The notes under the pieces are model-generated. The model was not told the origin of the DNA. It worked only from the letters and a program-made list of their open reading frames with translations, and made no database searches. Positions 9,544 through 16,387 of a stretch of DNA of 39,450 nucleotides are shown one piece after another. Source of the stretch: a bacterium. GTDB lineage: Bacteria; Zhuqueibacterota; Zhuqueibacteria; Residuimicrobiales; Oceaniaggregativiventaceae. A program made the position numbers and the translations under genes. How positions within the stretch are numbered: position 1 is the stretch's first letter; each line of letters opens with the position of its first letter. The DNA lies in contig JAKQNP010000041.1 of the NCBI GenBank assembly GCA_029565675.1, positions 2,501-41,950 of the forward strand, written 5' to 3'.

Positions 9544-9792
9544 ATGGTTGACAGTGAGCGAAGCAATCGTCAAGAGCTCGGTCTTATCAGCAAGCAGATC
9601 CTCCTTGAGGATTTGGTGCGTGAATATCCGCAGGCCGTGCGGTTGCTGATGGAGCGCGGTATTCGCTGTCTGGCCTGTGGCGAACCCATGTGGGGAACCC
9701 TGGAATCCGCTGCGGTTGACAAAAATTTCACCGCAGCGGAGATCGATCTGATCGTCGACGAGTTGAATGCAATGATTTCGGAACACAATTGA
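9544..9792 (+). CDS. DUF1858-domain protein (redox-disulfide type)
   Basis: An 82-residue protein is predicted from the ATG at 9544, which has a strong GGGAGGGG site 3 bases upstream. An in-frame ATG at 9523 would overlap the tlpA-like stop but has no such site. The core matches the DUF1858 pattern: a short helix 'Leu-Leu-Glu-Asp-Leu-Val', then 'Leu-Leu-Met-Glu-Arg-Gly-Ile-Arg-Cys-Leu-Ala-Cys-Gly' (Cys42, Cys45), then a Thr-Leu-Glu segment and a final helix. Such domains occur alone, or attached to hybrid-cluster and ScdA-like proteins, and are thought to use the CxxC pair in redox or Fe-S/NO chemistry. Cytoplasmic; exact role unknown. Confidence 0.85.
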   Translation: MVDSERSNRQELGLISKQILLEDLVREYPQAVRLLMERGIRCLACGEPMWGTLESAAVDKNFTAAEIDLIVDELNAMISEHN

Positions 9793-9842
9793 TCCAGAGG
9801 TTCAACCAAACAATCCGCAACAGCATGGAACGGGTGAAAGAG

Positions 9843-10271
9843 ATGAAAGCAACAATCCACCAGATCAAGGGCATTTCTTTGGCCGGGAAATCGGACTCGG
9901 GCCATTGGGTCGTCATGGATGGCCCGACGGAACTCGGCGGTGCCGATTCAGGTGCGCGGCCGTTGGAGCTCTTCCTGCTTGGCGTGGGGGGCTGCACGGC
10001 GATGGATGTGATCTCCATCCTCACCAAAAAACGCGTGTCACTCGATGACCTTGTCGTTGAGATCGAGGCTGAGAGGGCGGAGGAGCATCCCAAAGTTTTT
10101 ACTCGCGTGCTTATCAAGTTTGTCATCACCGGCAACGATGTGCCGGAAGAGGCGGTGCAGCGCGCCATCGAGCTGTCGCAGGACAAATACTGCTCGGCTG
10201 CGGCGATGCTGAAAGCATCTGTGCCGATTGAAACGGCTTATGAAATCCGGCCGTCCGCTGCGAAAGGCTGA
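9843..10271 (+). CDS. OsmC/Ohr-family peroxiredoxin-like protein
   Basis: A 142-residue protein is predicted from the ATG at 9843, where family members usually begin (Met-Lys-Ala-Thr) and a GGGTGA site lies upstream. In-frame starts exist at 9825 (ATG) and 9789 (TTG). The two catalytic cysteines of the OsmC fold are present: Cys51 in Gly-Val-Gly-Gly-Cys-Thr-Ala-Met-Asp-Val, and Cys117 in Asp-Lys-Tyr-Cys-Ser. The family reduces organic or fatty-acid hydroperoxides through these thiols. It is the last gene of the redox operon, about 50 bases after the DUF1858 gene, which fits a role in thiol or peroxide homeostasis. A weak hairpin without a T run lies at 10310-10332. Confidence 0.9.
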   Translation: MKATIHQIKGISLAGKSDSGHWVVMDGPTELGGADSGARPLELFLLGVGGCTAMDVISILTKKRVSLDDLVVEIEAERAEEHPKVFTRVLIKFVITGNDVPEEAVQRAIELSQDKYCSAAAMLKASVPIETAYEIRPSAAKG

Positions 10272-10343
10272 CGCGGGGAAGAGGAATCAGCCATATTTTC
10301 CCGGCGACTGCAGAGTCGGCCGTTGCCTCTGCGGTAAAAAGGC

Positions 10344-10372
10344 TTGAATTTGTGGCGCCGCTTGTCTATATT
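10344..10372 (+). promoter_or_regulatory. Promoter of the ECF sigma gene, probably leaderless
   Basis: TTGAAT (10344-10349), a 17-base spacer and TATATT (10367-10372) place the transcription start about 7 bases on, at the ATG at 10379. No ribosome binding site precedes that ATG, consistent with a leaderless messenger. Confidence 0.6.
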
Positions 10373-10378
10373 GGCGAT

Positions 10379-11008
10379 ATGAAGAGCAAATCTATCCGCA
10401 TCGCCGATAACGGCTCCGATTTTGCCGATGAAAAAGAGCTTATCCTGCAGGCGCGAAATGGCGATAAAAGTGCGATGGCGCGCATCGTCCGCGACAATGA
10501 AAGGCTGGTCTACAATGCTGCCTTGAAATTGTTGGCCAATACGGATGAAGCCGAGTGCGTGTTGCAGGAGACGTTTCTCAAAGTTTTTCAGGCTCTGCCG
10601 ACATTCGAGGGCAAATCCTCGCTGTCGACCTGGATCTATCGCATCGCGACCAATTTTGCTTTGATGAAACTGCGCAGCAGGCGCAAGCAAGGCAGTGAGC
10701 TGGACGACGCGGAGCGGGAAGTCAGCCAAATCGCTCTGCAGGCATTCAATCAGTCGGTTGGAGACAATCCGCACCGCATCGTCGAGAACAATGAGTTGCG
10801 AATGGCGATGGATGAGGCCATTCAGCATTTGCCCGACAAGTTTCGCTCGGTTTTTATCCTCAAAGACATCGAAGGCTATTCGCTCAAAGAGATCGCTGAA
10901 ATGCTTGAACTGACTCTGGCGGCGGTCAAATCGAATTTGCATCGCGCTCGATTGGCGCTGCGCAATCGGTTGGCGGAATACGTGGAAACCAAAACCTCTG
11001 CTTTCTAG
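10379..11008 (+). CDS. ECF-type RNA polymerase sigma factor
   Basis: A 209-residue sigma factor is predicted from the ATG at 10379; a GTG at 10352 lies upstream of the predicted transcription start and is unlikely. Region 2 (about 25-100) has the usual Asp-Glu-Ala-Glu-x-Val-Leu-Gln-Glu-Thr-Phe-Leu-Lys-Val and Thr-Trp-Ile-Tyr-Arg-Ile-Ala-Thr-Asn segments. Region 4 (about 150-200) has Leu-Pro-Asp-Lys-Phe-Arg-Ser-Val-Phe, Tyr-Ser-Leu-Lys-Glu-Ile-Ala-Glu and Val-Lys-Ser-Asn-Leu-His-Arg-Ala-Arg. It resembles the RpoE-like group. No anti-sigma gene is adjacent. It follows the redox operon and converges on the sigma-54 activator gene with only 12 bases between stops. Its targets cannot be read here. 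Confidence 0.92.
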   Translation: MKSKSIRIADNGSDFADEKELILQARNGDKSAMARIVRDNERLVYNAALKLLANTDEAECVLQETFLKVFQALPTFEGKSSLSTWIYRIATNFALMKLRSRRKQGSELDDAEREVSQIALQAFNQSVGDNPHRIVENNELRMAMDEAIQHLPDKFRSVFILKDIEGYSLKEIAEMLELTLAAVKSNLHRARLALRNRLAEYVETKTSAF

Positions 11009-11020
11009 ATTCCCCTGATC

Positions 11021-12400
11021 TTATTGTTCCTGCAAATCGTTTTCTTCCGAAAGCAAACCGTGTTTTTTCAGTCGATAGCGCAAAGCATCGCGGCGCAAAT
11101 GCAGCAGGCGCGCTGCGCGCGATTGGTTGTGGTTGGCCATCTGCAGGGCGTTGATGAGAATTTCTTTTTCGATCTGGGCGAACGGCATGCCCTCTGCGGG
11201 GATGTCAAAACGCGGCCGGGTGTTCGCCGCTTCCTGTTCGCTCTGCATGCGGTTCAAGTCTTTGGCGGTGAGCACCCTGTTGCTGCAAAAAATCATCGCT
11301 CTTTCTATGGTGTTGCGCAGTTCGCGCACATTTCCCGGCCAGGAATTGCGCCGCAGAAATTCGCGCGCCGATTCATCGATATCCTCGATCTGTTTGTTAA
11401 ACTCGAGGTTATAGTGGCAAATAAAATGGCGGGCCAGCAGCAAGACATCTTCTCCCAACTGGCGCAAGGGCGGCACCACCAGTCGCACCACATTCAAGCG
11501 GTAAAACAAATCCTGACGAAATTTGCCTTCGGAAATCATGGCCTCCAGATTGCGATTGGTGGCGGTCACCAGGCGAAGATCGACGTGTTTTTCGACAGTG
11601 CTGCCCAACCGGCGAAATTTTTTCGTCTCGATAAAGGTCAGCAGCTTGGCCTGCAGTCCCAACGGCAACTCACCGATCTCATCTAAAAAAAGTGTCCCGC
11701 CATTGGCCGTCTCCATGATGCCGCTCTTGGTGGTCGTCGCGTTGGTAAAAGCCCCTTTCTCATAGCCAAAGAGTTCGGATTCGAGCAGGTTTTCCGGAAT
11801 GGATGCGCAGCTGATCTCGACGAACGGCGATTTTTGCTCTCCGTGCAGCATCCGGGCAACCAGGCTCTTGCCGGTGCCGCTTTCGCCTTGAATCAAAACC
11901 GTGACCCGCGGGATGCCGGACAGTTTTTCGATCAAGTTCCGCAAAGCCACGATCTGCTCTGAATAGCCAAGCAGGGTTTCGCTGTCTCCGCGCAGGCCGG
12001 ATTTTTGCCTGTTGAGCAGTTGCATCTCGTACTGCTGTTGGCGGATGTGCTGTCTGAGCTGCGCCAGCGAGGTCGCATCAGAGAGCACCACAACCAAAGG
12101 GGTATCGGGTTTTTCGGTTGGCACGACCTCGAGGTTAAAGTATACCAGATTGCCCTTTGGACCTTCGCGATTGAGATTCTCCATCTTGAATCGCGGCAAT
12201 TCGCCATCGCTCACCTGTTGCAGGATCGGTTCGTAGCCGACCAGTTCAGGAAACGCCGAACCTATTGATTCTCCCGTTATTGCCTCTCTGCCGGTTTCAG
12301 GGATGACATCCATTTCGCACTCTACGATTTGCCAGGCCGGATCGAGGAGCGCATATCCGAGCCCCAAAGGCGGCATCAATTTATTCAGGTCGATTTTCAC
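11021..12400 (-). CDS. PAS-domain sigma-54-dependent activator (enhancer-binding protein)
   Basis: This 459-residue regulator has an N-terminal PAS-like domain (about 10-112), a short coiled coil (112-135), an AAA+ sigma-54 interaction domain (about 140-370) and a Fis-type helix-turn-helix (about 410-450). Visible are Walker A Gly-Glu-Ser-Gly-Thr-Gly-Lys-Ser (172-179), Walker B Gly-Gly-Thr-Leu-Phe-Leu-Asp-Glu (234-242) and Phe-Arg-Gln-Asp-Leu-Phe-Tyr-Arg-Leu-Asn. The sigma-54 contact loop reads Gly-Ala-Phe-Thr-Asn-Ala (216-221) instead of GAFTGA. There is no receiver domain, so input must come through the PAS domain or a partner protein. It overlaps the small GTPase gene by four bases and is the last gene of that operon. 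Confidence 0.92.
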   Translation of the reverse strand: MKIDLNKLMPPLGLGYALLDPAWQIVECEMDVIPETGREAITGESIGSAFPELVGYEPILQQVSDGELPRFKMENLNREGPKGNLVYFNLEVVPTEKPDTPLVVVLSDATSLAQLRQHIRQQQYEMQLLNRQKSGLRGDSETLLGYSEQIVALRNLIEKLSGIPRVTVLIQGESGTGKSLVARMLHGEQKSPFVEISCASIPENLLESELFGYEKGAFTNATTTKSGIMETANGGTLFLDEIGELPLGLQAKLLTFIETKKFRRLGSTVEKHVDLRLVTATNRNLEAMISEGKFRQDLFYRLNVVRLVVPPLRQLGEDVLLLARHFICHYNLEFNKQIEDIDESAREFLRRNSWPGNVRELRNTIERAMIFCSNRVLTAKDLNRMQSEQEAANTRPRFDIPAEGMPFAQIEKEILINALQMANHNQSRAARLLHLRRDALRYRLKKHGLLSEENDLQEQ

Positions 12401-12987
12401 CGCTTCTGATCCTTCGCTTGTCTGGTTTTGGCTTTCTTCTTCGGCGGTGAGATCACCTGGTTCGCTTCATCGCGGCTGAGCAGGGATGAAGCCAGGGCGG
12501 AAAAAACCGAGTCGACTTGGCAACCGGTCTTGGCACTTGTCAGATGACAGGGGAGTTTGAGTTGATGGGCGAGGCGGAGGATCTCCTTGCTGTCGGACTC
12601 GATGTCCTGCAACAAATCCTTTTTGTTGCCTGCCAAAACCACCGCTGCCCCGGGATTGATTTCTTTAAAACGCTCGAGGACTGACGGCAGCGCCTCGATG
12701 GTCTCCGGCCGCAAAAGATCTGCCACAAGGATTGCCCCGGCCGCCCCCAGCAAATAACTCGGAGGGATTTTGTTTTCGGTCTCTTCGCCGGCGATATCCC
12801 AGATGAGCAGATTGTACTCGATCTGCTGTCCATCAGAGGCGGAAATTTGCAGCGATTTTTTTGTCACTTTGGCGCCGAGAGTCGAAAGATAATGGTCGGA
12901 AAAGCGATGATAGACAAAACGCTCGATCAGGCTGGTTTTGCCGACACTGTACATGCCGAGCAGGCAGATTTTTTTCTGCAATTGCAT
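12397..12987 (-). CDS. Ras/Rab-like small GTPase
   Basis: This 196-residue protein carries all five G motifs: G1 Gly11-Met-Tyr-Ser-Val-Gly-Lys-Thr-Ser19; G2 Thr36 in Ser-Thr-Leu-Gly-Ala-Lys; G3 Trp-Asp64-Ile-Ala-Gly67-Glu-Glu; G4 Asn121-Lys-Lys-Asp124; G5 Thr-Ser151-Ala-Lys. It resembles Rab/Ras-type prokaryotic GTPases and lacks the extra domains of Era or FeoB. The residue after Gly67 is Glu68, where Ras and Rab have the catalytic Gln, so hydrolysis may be slow or partner-dependent. A basic tail (181-196, eight Lys/Arg) lacks a lipidation cysteine. It sits 5 bases after the LC7-like gene and overlaps the sigma-54 activator by four, so the proteins probably act together. Cytoplasmic. Confidence 0.92.
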   Translation of the reverse strand: MQLQKKICLLGMYSVGKTSLIERFVYHRFSDHYLSTLGAKVTKKSLQISASDGQQIEYNLLIWDIAGEETENKIPPSYLLGAAGAILVADLLRPETIEALPSVLERFKEINPGAAVVLAGNKKDLLQDIESDSKEILRLAHQLKLPCHLTSAKTGCQVDSVFSALASSLLSRDEANQVISPPKKKAKTRQAKDQKR

Positions 12988-12992
12988 GGGAT

Positions 12993-13883
12993 TTACCGCT
13001 GCAGGTTGGCTTTAAGAAAGCGGGTGAGGTATTTGTCGATGCCGTTGAATTGACTGTTGTCGCCCTGATAGTCCCGCAACGGCTTTTGATAGCGATTCTG
13101 GATTTTATGCACCAGTCCGCGAACAGATTCGTTAAAGGCTGCAGTTGGCACGCCGGAGTAGACCACGGCAAGATAGAAATAACGGCTCGATTCGATGCGA
13201 ATGGTGCGCTCGCTGTGTTCGATTTCATACAAGTCGCCGGTATGCTGACCTTCAGCAAAAGCATCTTCAATGAACGATTTGATCACCTGCAGCATGCTGC
13301 CGATCACCTGGATTTCGCTCTCATTCGTGGAACTCTTGTGGGCGATCAACAACCCGGTCTTTTGGTGGATAATCAGCAGATGATCGATCTGCACCGATGC
13401 AGATTCGGCCAGCAGGATTTCCCCGGTGCTGACACCGAGAAATCGCGCCCTGAGCTGTTGAACCCACAGTGTCACGTTCAGCCGGCGATTGATCTGCTCG
13501 TTGATGGAAGAAACCAGGTTTTTCATCGATTCGGCCACCGCCCTTGATATCATACGACCGATGATCGGATAGAGAGCGTCTACCACATCCTCTTTGGAAT
13601 CCTCTACCTGTTTGCGGATAGCCTCACCCATCAGCGGCGCCAGCGCAGTCGCCATGTCATCGCGCGACTCGTGGATCTTGCGTCCCAGGAGATCGGTCAG
13701 AATCGGTGAAAGAGTCGCCAATAACCGTTCTTTATCGGCCAGCATTTGATGCAGATCGATGACCTCATTTTCCAACTCACTGATGCGGCGTTGGTCATCG
13801 GTCAGAAGAATCTCTTTCAGCTGATGCAGCGGATCGACACCGGTTTTGCCGGTGCTTGTGCGATTTTCAGGCGTCATCGCCAT
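12993..13883 (-). CDS. Helical plus LC7/roadblock-like domain protein, probable GTPase partner
   Basis: A soluble 296-residue protein without signal peptide or membrane segment. Residues 18-148 are predicted mostly helical, with two similar blocks (Leu-x-Pro-Ile-Leu-Thr-Asp-Leu-Leu-Gly and Leu-Tyr-Pro-Ile-Ile-Gly-Arg-Met-Ile) rich in charged spacers. Residues 160-262 look like a roadblock/longin-type sensor domain: Ile-Asp-His-Leu-Leu-Ile-Ile-His-x-Lys-Thr-Gly-Leu-Leu-Ile-Ala-His, a helix with Gly-Ser-Met-Leu-Gln-Val-Ile-Lys-Ser-Phe, then Tyr-Phe-Tyr-Leu-Ala-Val-Val-Tyr. From memory, similar helical-plus-sensor modules are fused to OmpA domains in some proteobacteria; that needs a profile search. 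Roadblock proteins such as MglB act as GAPs for MglA-type GTPases, and the adjacent GTPase supports a similar role here. Confidence 0.72.
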   Translation of the reverse strand: MAMTPENRTSTGKTGVDPLHQLKEILLTDDQRRISELENEVIDLHQMLADKERLLATLSPILTDLLGRKIHESRDDMATALAPLMGEAIRKQVEDSKEDVVDALYPIIGRMISRAVAESMKNLVSSINEQINRRLNVTLWVQQLRARFLGVSTGEILLAESASVQIDHLLIIHQKTGLLIAHKSSTNESEIQVIGSMLQVIKSFIEDAFAEGQHTGDLYEIEHSERTIRIESSRYFYLAVVYSGVPTAAFNESVRGLVHKIQNRYQKPLRDYQGDNSQFNGIDKYLTRFLKANLQR

Positions 13884-14283
13884 TCCGTTTGTTGGTATCG
13901 GCTAATTTTTCGAGCAGATCCTCTCCGCGCAGGGATAAGGCAAGTTCAGCAAACAGATTGGCCAACTGCATGCGGTTGACTTGCTCGGCTCGGGCTTCGT
14001 CAAACGCAGCGGATAAGGATTTGTGTTGCGCCTGAAGCTGTTGCAGTTCGGTTTTAAGAGAGGAGAGTGACCGCTCCAACTTGTCGAGCTTTTGCTGGAC
14101 CTGCTTGTTTAAATCCTCGATGTGTTCTTCGCTTGTGCGGCTCACGTCGGCAACGGTCTTTTGTAAATCTGTCAAATCTTTGGTCAGGCGGTTGATCTGG
14201 CGGTTATAATCCTGAATATGCTCACCGACAATCAGGTCGCGGATTTGCTCGATGTTGGATTTGCTATCTGGAATTTTATTCAC
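13867..14283 (-). CDS. Coiled-coil protein, first gene of the GTPase operon
   Basis: This 138-residue protein starts with GTG at 14283 after an AAGGAA site. Residues 9-30 contain a conserved-looking Ile-Arg-Asp-Leu-Ile-Val-Gly-Glu helix. Residues 25-105 are a long heptad-patterned coiled coil rich in Gln, Leu, Lys and Glu. The C-terminal 30 residues hold a Leu-Phe-Ala-Glu-Leu-Ala-Leu motif that could bind a partner. It has no signal peptide and is cytoplasmic. It overlaps the LC7-like gene by 17 bases, which implies coupled translation. A scaffold or effector role for the GTPase is inferred from context; I recognise no named family. Confidence 0.75.
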   Translation of the reverse strand: MNKIPDSKSNIEQIRDLIVGEHIQDYNRQINRLTKDLTDLQKTVADVSRTSEEHIEDLNKQVQQKLDKLERSLSSLKTELQQLQAQHKSLSAAFDEARAEQVNRMQLANLFAELALSLRGEDLLEKLADTNKRNGDDA

Positions 14284-14478
14284 CGTTCCTTCCCTCTTGT
14301 TGGTATTTCAATTTGCGATATCCTGTCGAAGGACACTGCTCTCCCCCAACCGATTTCGGCACTCTATCGCCCGTTTGTCATCGATTGCTCTGCCTTATTT
14401 GACGTTGAGCGGCAATTCGGTGTGCCCGCGTCCTGTATCGTTTTCTCGACGTTTGGATGGAAAACGAACAATCGTTTA

Positions 14479-14507
14479 ATTATACGCAATATAGAATAAT
14501 TTGTCAA
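14479..14507 (-). promoter_or_regulatory. Perfect consensus sigma-70 promoter of the GTPase operon
   Basis: On the minus strand TTGACA (14502-14507) and TATAAT (14479-14484) are separated by exactly 17 bases, matching the consensus at all twelve positions. Transcription should start near 14472, giving a leader of about 190 bases before the GTG at 14283. Local sequence is strongly AT-rich. The leader contains no convincing small gene. Confidence 0.85.
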
Positions 14508-14678
14508 TGTTTTTTGCCGAAAAAGGGCATTTTTACTTTGCTGCTGTTGTTATAATGGTAAATATTGCGCACCCTGTGCGCGATATCGCGCAGAAAACAC
14601 CGTTCTGTTGAGAAGATGGCTGTGGGGAATTTTCACTAACCTGCTATAAATCAGTTAATTAAAGAACAAGCAAAAAAC

Positions 14679-14694
14679 TGGCATGTTTTTTGAA
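14679..14694 (+). promoter_or_regulatory. Sigma-54-like -24/-12 element upstream of the OmpA gene
   Basis: TGGCATG-TTTT-TTGAA at 14679-14694 has GG and GA separated by the canonical 10 bases. It matches the TGGCACG-N4-TTGCA consensus except for T at the sixth position and A instead of C in the essential -12 dinucleotide. Transcription would start near 14706, about 110 bases before the ATG. An alternative TATAAT at 14551-14556 has no good -35. A sigma-54 activator is encoded in the divergent operon. The 14284-14813 gap otherwise shows only AT-rich DNA and a GC palindrome (gcgcgatatcgcgc, about 14578-14591). Confidence 0.4.
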
Positions 14695-14813
14695 CGGGCT
14701 GTAACGAAGAGAGAGCAGTGTTTTGCTGCGCAAAAGCTAAAACGGCTGGTAGAGTTTAATATGGGTCTATCAGTCTATCACACCTATTCACATTAGTTAG
14801 CGAGGAGAAAAGT

Positions 14814-16307
14814 ATGAAAAAAATGGCTATCGTACTGGCATTGGCCTTTGTGCTGATGTCATCACCAGCATGGGCTGATCGGGATGGTTCTGTCTCTTTC
14901 GGTTTGCGCGGTGGTGTTGCTTACTACCAGGGAGACGATTTCGATTCCCCGTCTTTCAAACCTGCCGCTGGATTTTTCGGCGAATACTATCTGCTCAACC
15001 CGCTGTCTCTTGAGCTGGGTGCAGGTTGGTTGCAGTTGGCCGGAAAAGATGGCCTGGCTGTTCCCGATTTTGAGAGCGAACTGGTGAATGTGTCTATGTT
15101 GGCACGTTTGGGCTTGCCGTCCGACTATTTTCGGCCCTACCTCGCTGGCGGTGTCGCTGTGATTGACCGTATCCATCATTCACTGATGGAGTCTGTCGAC
15201 GATTTGTCCCTGACTTTTCCGGTCGGCGGTGGCGTCGAATTCAAGGTTGCCGACAACACCATGCTCGATGTGCGCGGCTTGTACCACTTTGGACAGAAAG
15301 ACGGCATGGATTATGTCTGGGCAGATGCCAAAGACAAATATCTGACCGGCACCCTGGGCTTGACCTGGAATAAGCCTGCCAATCTGGACAAAGACGGCGA
15401 TGGACTGCTCAATTCGGAAGAGAAACAGCTGGGAACCGATCCCAAGGTTGCCGATACCGACGGTGATGGCTTGAGCGATGGCGACGAAGCCAAAGTTTAC
15501 TTTACTGATCCGCTCAAAGCCGATACCGATGGCGATGGAATCTCGGACGCTGACGAAGTGCTCAAGTATAAGACCAATCCTCTGAAAGCCGACAGCGACG
15601 GCGACGGCATCAACGACAAGGATGAGATCGAGAAATATCAGACCAATCCTATCGAAGCCGACACCGATGGCGACGGCCTCTCTGATGGCGAAGAGATCCT
15701 CACGACCAAGACCGATCCGCTGAAGAAAGACAGCGACGGCGATGGCATGAGCGATTATGATGAAGTCAAAGTTGCCAAGACCGATGCGCTGAAGAAGGAC
15801 ACCGACGGCGACGGCTTGAGCGATTCCGATGAAGTCAAGATTCACAAGACCAATCCGCTGGTTGCCGACAGCGATGGCGGTTCCGTCAATGACGGCGTGG
15901 AAATCAAACGCGGCACCAACCCGCTCGATTCCCACGATGACGTGATCCTCGAAGTCGCGGAAAAAGGCGCCAAGGTTGTTCTCGATGGTATCGTTTTCGA
16001 AACCAACAAGGCCATGATCACCGATCAGTCAGCTGAAGTTCTGGAAAAAGCCTATCAGACTCTCAAGGCTTATCCGGATCTGACAGTCGAAATTCAGGGC
16101 TATACCGACAGTGTCGGCAGTCGCGCCTACAATATCAAGCTGTCACAAAAACGCGCCGATGCCGTCAAAGCTTACTTGGTCTCCAAGGGAATCGCTGCTT
16201 CCCGTATCACGGCTAAAGGTTATGGCCCGGACAGCCCGGTTGCCAGCAATGCAACCCCCGAAGGCCGTCAGCAGAATCGTCGTATCGAGTTTATGCGCAC
16301 CAACTAG
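14814..16307 (+). CDS. OmpA-family outer-membrane protein with thrombospondin type 3 repeats
   Basis: This 497-residue protein has a signal peptide (1-21, cleaving after Ala-Trp-Ala), an eight-stranded OmpA-like barrel (about 22-187), seven to eight Asp-rich 23-residue calcium-binding repeats of the Asp-x-Asp-Gly-Asp-Gly-x-x-Asp type (192-373), and a C-terminal OmpA peptidoglycan-binding domain (about 385-497) with Gly-Tyr-Thr-Asp-Ser-Val-Gly and Leu-Ser-x-Lys-Arg-Ala. The architecture ties the outer membrane to the cell wall through a calcium-stiffened stalk. A GAGGAGA site precedes the ATG and a strong terminator follows. It is divergent from the GTPase operon and may be its regulatory target (inference). 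Confidence 0.95.
   Translation: MKKMAIVLALAFVLMSSPAWADRDGSVSFGLRGGVAYYQGDDFDSPSFKPAAGFFGEYYLLNPLSLELGAGWLQLAGKDGLAVPDFESELVNVSMLARLGLPSDYFRPYLAGGVAVIDRIHHSLMESVDDLSLTFPVGGGVEFKVADNTMLDVRGLYHFGQKDGMDYVWADAKDKYLTGTLGLTWNKPANLDKDGDGLLNSEEKQLGTDPKVADTDGDGLSDGDEAKVYFTDPLKADTDGDGISDADEVLKYKTNPLKADSDGDGINDKDEIEKYQTNPIEADTDGDGLSDGEEILTTKTDPLKKDSDGDGMSDYDEVKVAKTDALKKDTDGDGLSDSDEVKIHKTNPLVADSDGGSVNDGVEIKRGTNPLDSHDDVILEVAEKGAKVVLDGIVFETNKAMITDQSAEVLEKAYQTLKAYPDLTVEIQGYTDSVGSRAYNIKLSQKRADAVKAYLVSKGIAASRITAKGYGPDSPVASNATPEGRQQNRRIEFMRTN
15387..15932 (+). repeat. 69-base tandem repeats encoding calcium-binding units
   Basis: Seven to eight diverged in-frame copies of a 69-base unit encode 23-residue Asp-Gly-Asp-Gly calcium-binding repeats. 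The last unit has lost the second Asp-Gly pair (Asp-Ser-Asp-Gly-Gly-Ser). The array can expand or contract without a frameshift. Confidence 0.9.
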
Positions 16308-16326
16308 ACAACAGCGCAGTTGACGC

Positions 16327-16358
16327 AAAAGGCTCCCGAGCGATCGGGAGCCTTTTAA
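16327..16358. terminator. Bidirectional intrinsic terminator after the OmpA gene
   Basis: A perfect 9-bp stem GGCTCCCGA / TCGGGAGCC with loop GCGA is flanked by AAAA and TTTT, 24 bases after the OmpA stop. It can work on both strands. Confidence 0.93.
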
Positions 16359-16387
16359 TATTACACTGAAACCACCGGTCAGAACCT

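Noticed and set aside
10310..10332. Terminator between the OsmC and sigma genes
   Set aside because: A short GC hairpin exists but no T run follows, so support is too weak.
15387..15932. Repeat array as a possible CRISPR
   Set aside because: Units are in-frame protein repeats encoding calcium-binding motifs, not identical repeats with unique spacers.
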